This document shows positions 12,773 through 15,261 of a stretch of DNA of 15,261 nt, piece by piece. The notes below the pieces were generated by a model, which saw only the letters and a program-made list of their open reading frames with translations, made no database searches and had not been told where the DNA came from. Made by a program: the position numbers and the translations under genes. The DNA is taken from contig JAISCO010000097.1 in assembly GCA_031265535.1 (NCBI GenBank), forward strand, positions 1-15,261, written 5' to 3'. This DNA comes from Spirochaetaceae bacterium. Lineage in GTDB: Bacteria; Spirochaetota; Spirochaetia; Treponematales; Breznakiellaceae. Within the stretch, counting starts at the first letter, position 1; each line of letters opens with the position of its first letter.

Positions 12773-14407
12773 ATGAACAAATTCATATTTGTATCGGGCG
12801 GCGTATGCTCCAGTTTGGGAAAAGGAGTATCCGCTTCATCGCTGGGGGCGCTGCTTGAGGGACGCGGGTTTAATGTCCGCATGGTAAAATGCGACCCGTA
12901 CATCAATGTGGATGCCGGAACCATGAGTCCTTACCAGCACGGCGAAGTTTATGTTACTGATGACGGCGCGGAGACCGACCTTGACCTTGGAAACTATGCC
13001 CGTTTTACATCCGGGCCGCTTTCCCATGCAAATTCGATAACGACCGGACAAATTTATGACGCGGTAATCCGCAAAGAACGCGAAGGGCGCTACCTTGGGC
13101 GCACGATTCAAGTAATTCCGCATATAACGGACGAGATCAAGCGGCGAATTCTTGCCGTTGCTAAAGAAAGTCCGGATAACGATGTGGTAATAGTTGAAAT
13201 AGGCGGTACTGTGGGAGACATTGAATCCATTCCGTTTCTGGAAGCCGCCCGTCAGATGATACACGAACTAGGCAGGAATAACTCGATTTCAGTTCATCTT
13301 ACACTGATACCTGAAGTGGCAGGCTCGGAACTCAAGACAAAACCTACACAGCACTCTGTAAAAGCGATGCAGGAGTTAGGAATTCAGCCTGATGTACTTA
13401 TATGCCGCTCTCCGGTGATGCTGGACGAGGCTACCCGCCGCAAGATAGCGTTGTTTACCAATGTTGAAAACGAGGCGGTAATCGTCTCGTACGATGTAAA
13501 TACCACAATATACCAAGTGCCGCTTGTGTTTTATGAACAAAAACTAGACCAAATCGTGCTTAAAAAGATGGGCGTAGAGGCTCGACATGCCGATCTTTCT
13601 GCCTGGTACTTGATGATGGACAAATTCAACACGCGGGACGGCAAGGTTCGCGTCGGCGTTGTCGGCAAGTATATGGAACTGCATGACGCATACAAATCCG
13701 TTTACGAGGCGCTTTTTCACGCCGGACTTGCCTGCGGCGTAGTGATGGATATTGTTAAAATAGATTCCGCGCAGTTGGAAAACGCCTCTGATCTTGACGC
13801 TGTGTTAGGAGGCGGCTGTAACTCGCCTTTAGACGGCATACTGATTCCGGGCGGTTTCGGCGAGCGCGGCATAGACGGCATGACGCGGGCGGCGGCTTGG
13901 GCGCGGACGCGCAAAGTTCCATATTTTGGAATATGCCTTGGAATGCAAGTCATGGTAATAGAGTGGGCGCGTAATGTGCTTGGCTGGGAAAACGCCGATT
14001 CTACCGAATTTTCGCATGACACAACACATCCGGTGATAAGCCTGCTGGAAGATCAGATTGATGTGCAAATGATGGGCGGCACGATGCGGCTTGGCAACAG
14101 CGAGAGCCGCGCCCGCGAAGGGACATTACTGAAAGCGGCTTATGGCGAGACGGCAATCCACGAGCGGCACCGCCACCGTTATGAATTTTCGAACAAGTAC
14201 CGTACCGATATGATTAACTCCGGACTGATTATAAGCGCGTTTACCCCCGATGACTCCCTTGTCGAGTCTGTTGAATGGCCTGACCATCCCTGGGGCGTGG
14301 GGGTTCAGTTTCATCCCGAATTCAAATCCAAACCCACAGCGGCGCACCCACTGTTTACTGCTTTTGTAAAAGCGCTCATTAAAAATTCCGCCGAAAACCA
14401 CGGTTGA
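12773..14407 (+). CDS. pyrG: CTP synthase (glutamine-hydrolysing)
   Basis: Makes CTP from UTP, ATP and glutamine, the last step of pyrimidine nucleotide synthesis, in the cytoplasm as a tetramer. At 544 residues it has normal length. The N-terminal synthase domain opens FIFVSGGVCSSLGKGVSASSLG (P-loop SSLGKG), then VKCDPYINVDAGTM and EIGGTVGDIESIPF. The glutaminase domain begins near residue 292 (VRVGVVGKYMELHDAYKS) and has a complete triad: Cys388 in GICLGMQ, His514 and Glu516 in QFHPEF; the oxyanion loop PGGFGERG is also present. The ATG has no evident Shine-Dalgarno and stands 39 bases after repeat block 4. The gene stands alone. A small hydrophobic-polar segment GGGCNSPLDG differs slightly from typical sequences but lies in a variable loop. 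Confidence 0.98.
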   Translation: MNKFIFVSGGVCSSLGKGVSASSLGALLEGRGFNVRMVKCDPYINVDAGTMSPYQHGEVYVTDDGAETDLDLGNYARFTSGPLSHANSITTGQIYDAVIRKEREGRYLGRTIQVIPHITDEIKRRILAVAKESPDNDVVIVEIGGTVGDIESIPFLEAARQMIHELGRNNSISVHLTLIPEVAGSELKTKPTQHSVKAMQELGIQPDVLICRSPVMLDEATRRKIALFTNVENEAVIVSYDVNTTIYQVPLVFYEQKLDQIVLKKMGVEARHADLSAWYLMMDKFNTRDGKVRVGVVGKYMELHDAYKSVYEALFHAGLACGVVMDIVKIDSAQLENASDLDAVLGGGCNSPLDGILIPGGFGERGIDGMTRAAAWARTRKVPYFGICLGMQVMVIEWARNVLGWENADSTEFSHDTTHPVISLLEDQIDVQMMGGTMRLGNSESRAREGTLLKAAYGETAIHERHRHRYEFSNKYRTDMINSGLIISAFTPDDSLVESVEWPDHPWGVGVQFHPEFKSKPTAAHPLFTAFVKALIKNSAENHG

Positions 14408-14602
14408 AACTGTTCAGAAGCTTCAGCTTATTCGCAGTGAGGGGTTTAATACACCGCCGCATGTAAAATATTTCTGATTTTGGGCGGATAATTCCTTTTT
14501 TACTCCAAATTTATGTTAATTTCTTGTAACCATTTCCCTATATTGTTATTTTATAATTAACAGCTAAACTGAAACGCTTTTTTTTCATTTCATTTCTCCT
14601 TT
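14408..14602 (+). other. AT-rich 3' region of pyrG with element-end similarity
   Basis: Just after the stop, 14406-14429 resembles the MITE terminus (GAAACTGTTCAGAAGCTTCAG) with several differences, and 14426-14439 repeats inverted at 11501-11514. The remainder is AT-rich with TATATT and TATAAT-like boxes near 14531 and 14550, too loosely spaced to call a promoter. If transcription started here, a short RNA ending at the terminator below would result. Confidence 0.35.
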
Positions 14603-14634
14603 AGCGGGGGCTTTACAGAGCCCTCGCTTTTTTT
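14603..14634 (+). terminator. Rho-independent terminator downstream of pyrG
   Basis: AGCGGGGGCT (14603-14612), loop TTACAG, AGCCCTCGCT (14619-14628), one wobble pair, followed directly by a run of seven T. It is a canonical intrinsic terminator on the plus strand, unusually far (about 195 bases) from the pyrG stop. Confidence 0.88.
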
Positions 14635-14640
14635 CCCAAA

Positions 14641-14830
14641 CAGTCGCTATCGAAGTGAACGCCTCTCCGCCGCCATGCTAAGTAAAAAGTAAGAAGTAAA
14701 AGGTAACATGTAGACCCGCTGGCGGGCGCGTATGCCAACCGCCGTTTTCGTACCTTACGGCACGGAGTGAAGGCTGCTTCCGGTATGTTAGCGCGGAGCG
14801 CATGAGAACCCGCTGGCGGGCGGAGCGCAT
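14641..14830. repeat. Composite intergenic repeat block 5
   Basis: Module A at 14649-14691 differs from the copy at 4733-4775 at only three of 43 positions by eye. AGTAAAA units follow, then the hairpin CCCGCTGGCGGG (14715-14726), module B (14728-14803) and a second hairpin copy (14809-14820). The order A, AGTAAAA units, hairpin, B, hairpin is the same as in block 1. The block ends exactly where the IS terminal repeat begins. Confidence 0.82.
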
Positions 14831-15141
14831 CAGGCTGTGTCAAAACCCTATGTTATTCCAGGAAAGCGGCAGTAGAAAGAGGCGGAGTACAGCCGATTGA
14901 GCATGAGCATATCATCCACCCTCACCTCATCAAGCGAAAGCTTTCAGCAGGTTTCCCACTCCCAGTATATTGATTACCCGTTTCATGTTGTAAGCCAGAA
15001 AAGTAAGCGCAAATTCTCCGCTTACATTCCCTTTCCCTTTGGTAAGACAATAACCGGCGTCCATTGTCCTCTTTATCGTCCCAAACGGATGTTCCACTAT
15101 GCTCTTTCTCTCCTTCACCACAGACTATTCTTGACCCACAG
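14831..15141 (-). mobile_element. IS1182-like insertion sequence remnant, transposase 3' end
   Basis: A likely terminal inverted repeat CAGGCTGTGTCAAAACC lies at 14831-14847, at the outer side of a transposase C-terminus read on the minus strand. Right of about 15141 the sequence is another repeat, not transposase, so the element appears internally deleted or truncated. Confidence 0.6.
14930..15121 (-). pseudogene. IS1182-family transposase, C-terminal fragment
   Basis: The frame ends with KERKSIVEHPFGTIKRTMDA, GYCLTKGKGNVSGEFALTFL, AYNMKRVINILG, the strongly conserved C-terminal segment of IS1182-type DDE transposases, including the glutamate of the catalytic triad in IVEHPFGTIK. Only about 63 residues remain of roughly 450-550. 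An in-frame TAG lies just upstream, and the usual preceding cysteine-rich and DDE regions are absent. It is non-functional. Confidence 0.78.
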
Positions 15142-15151
15142 AATTTTTTAA

Positions 15152-15261
15152 CCGCAAAGTCGAAAAAGTCGAAGAAGTTTTCATTCAACTGCTCAAAACT
15201 TGAGTCGTTTTAGCCATTCTTTCTGGGAAATTTGGCGCTCCTACCCTTTTTTCCTTCCTTC
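15152..15261. other. AAGTCGAA repeat and unassigned right edge
   Basis: Positions 15155-15175 repeat the AAGTCGAAAAAGTCGAA motif seen at 11754, here in an ACCGC...AAG context. This is the border of the IS remnant. The remaining ~80 bases carry no recognisable gene; the strand-minus frame MAKTTQVLSS stops at once. Confidence 0.45.

Noticed and set aside
14922..15188. 88-codon minus-strand frame over the transposase fragment
   Set aside because: It is out of frame with the conserved transposase C-terminus and partly encoded by the AAGTCGAA repeat.

Overview
This window looks like a chromosomal segment of a host-associated spirochaete, probably a Treponema-type gut organism. That assignment is an inference from the gene set (a poly(A)-polymerase-type PcnB, a P-loop/Asp23-like protein, a periplasmic peptidase-MA-like TPR protein, many lipoprotein and signal-peptide features) and from the very repeat-rich intergenic DNA. 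No rRNA or tRNA is present to settle it. Gene bodies are moderately GC-rich, except for one strongly AT-rich glycosyltransferase.

Layout. Positions 1-2969 (minus strand) hold an iron-siderophore/haem/cobalamin-type ABC importer operon read as binding protein, FecCD-type permease, then ATPase; the ATPase runs off the left edge. After a long gene-poor stretch with a small broken reading frame (3510-3623), an AT-rich family 2 glycosyltransferase follows (3714-4562). A mosaic repeat block (4671-4919) precedes a monoacylglycerol-lipase-like hydrolase (4957-5943) and pcnB (6024-7127). A perfect 13-bp hairpin separates pcnB from two convergent minus-strand genes: a P-loop/Asp23-like protein (8394-9257) and downstream a signal-peptide, peptidase-MA-like TPR protein (7162-8337). 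At 9329-9432 another repeat block abuts a polar amino-acid ABC permease that has lost its N-terminal half, followed by an intact ATPase (9834-10583). Next come a candidate 173-bp MITE (10824-10996), a small lipoprotein (11026-11457), a MazEF-like pair with a truncated toxin (11902-12298, minus), another repeat block, CTP synthase pyrG (12773-14407) with a Rho-independent terminator further downstream, one more repeat block, and the 3' end of an IS1182-like transposase with a likely terminal inverted repeat.

The most striking content is between the genes. Several repeat modules (a hairpin module with compensatory base changes, a CGAAGTGAACGC module, a ~75-bp module, graded heptanucleotide arrays, a 31-bp module) recur in different orders at almost every gene boundary. 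Together with the MITE and IS remnants, they point to a genome that is being remodelled through its intergenic repeats. The truncated permease, truncated MazF-like toxin and broken small frame are plausible casualties of that process.
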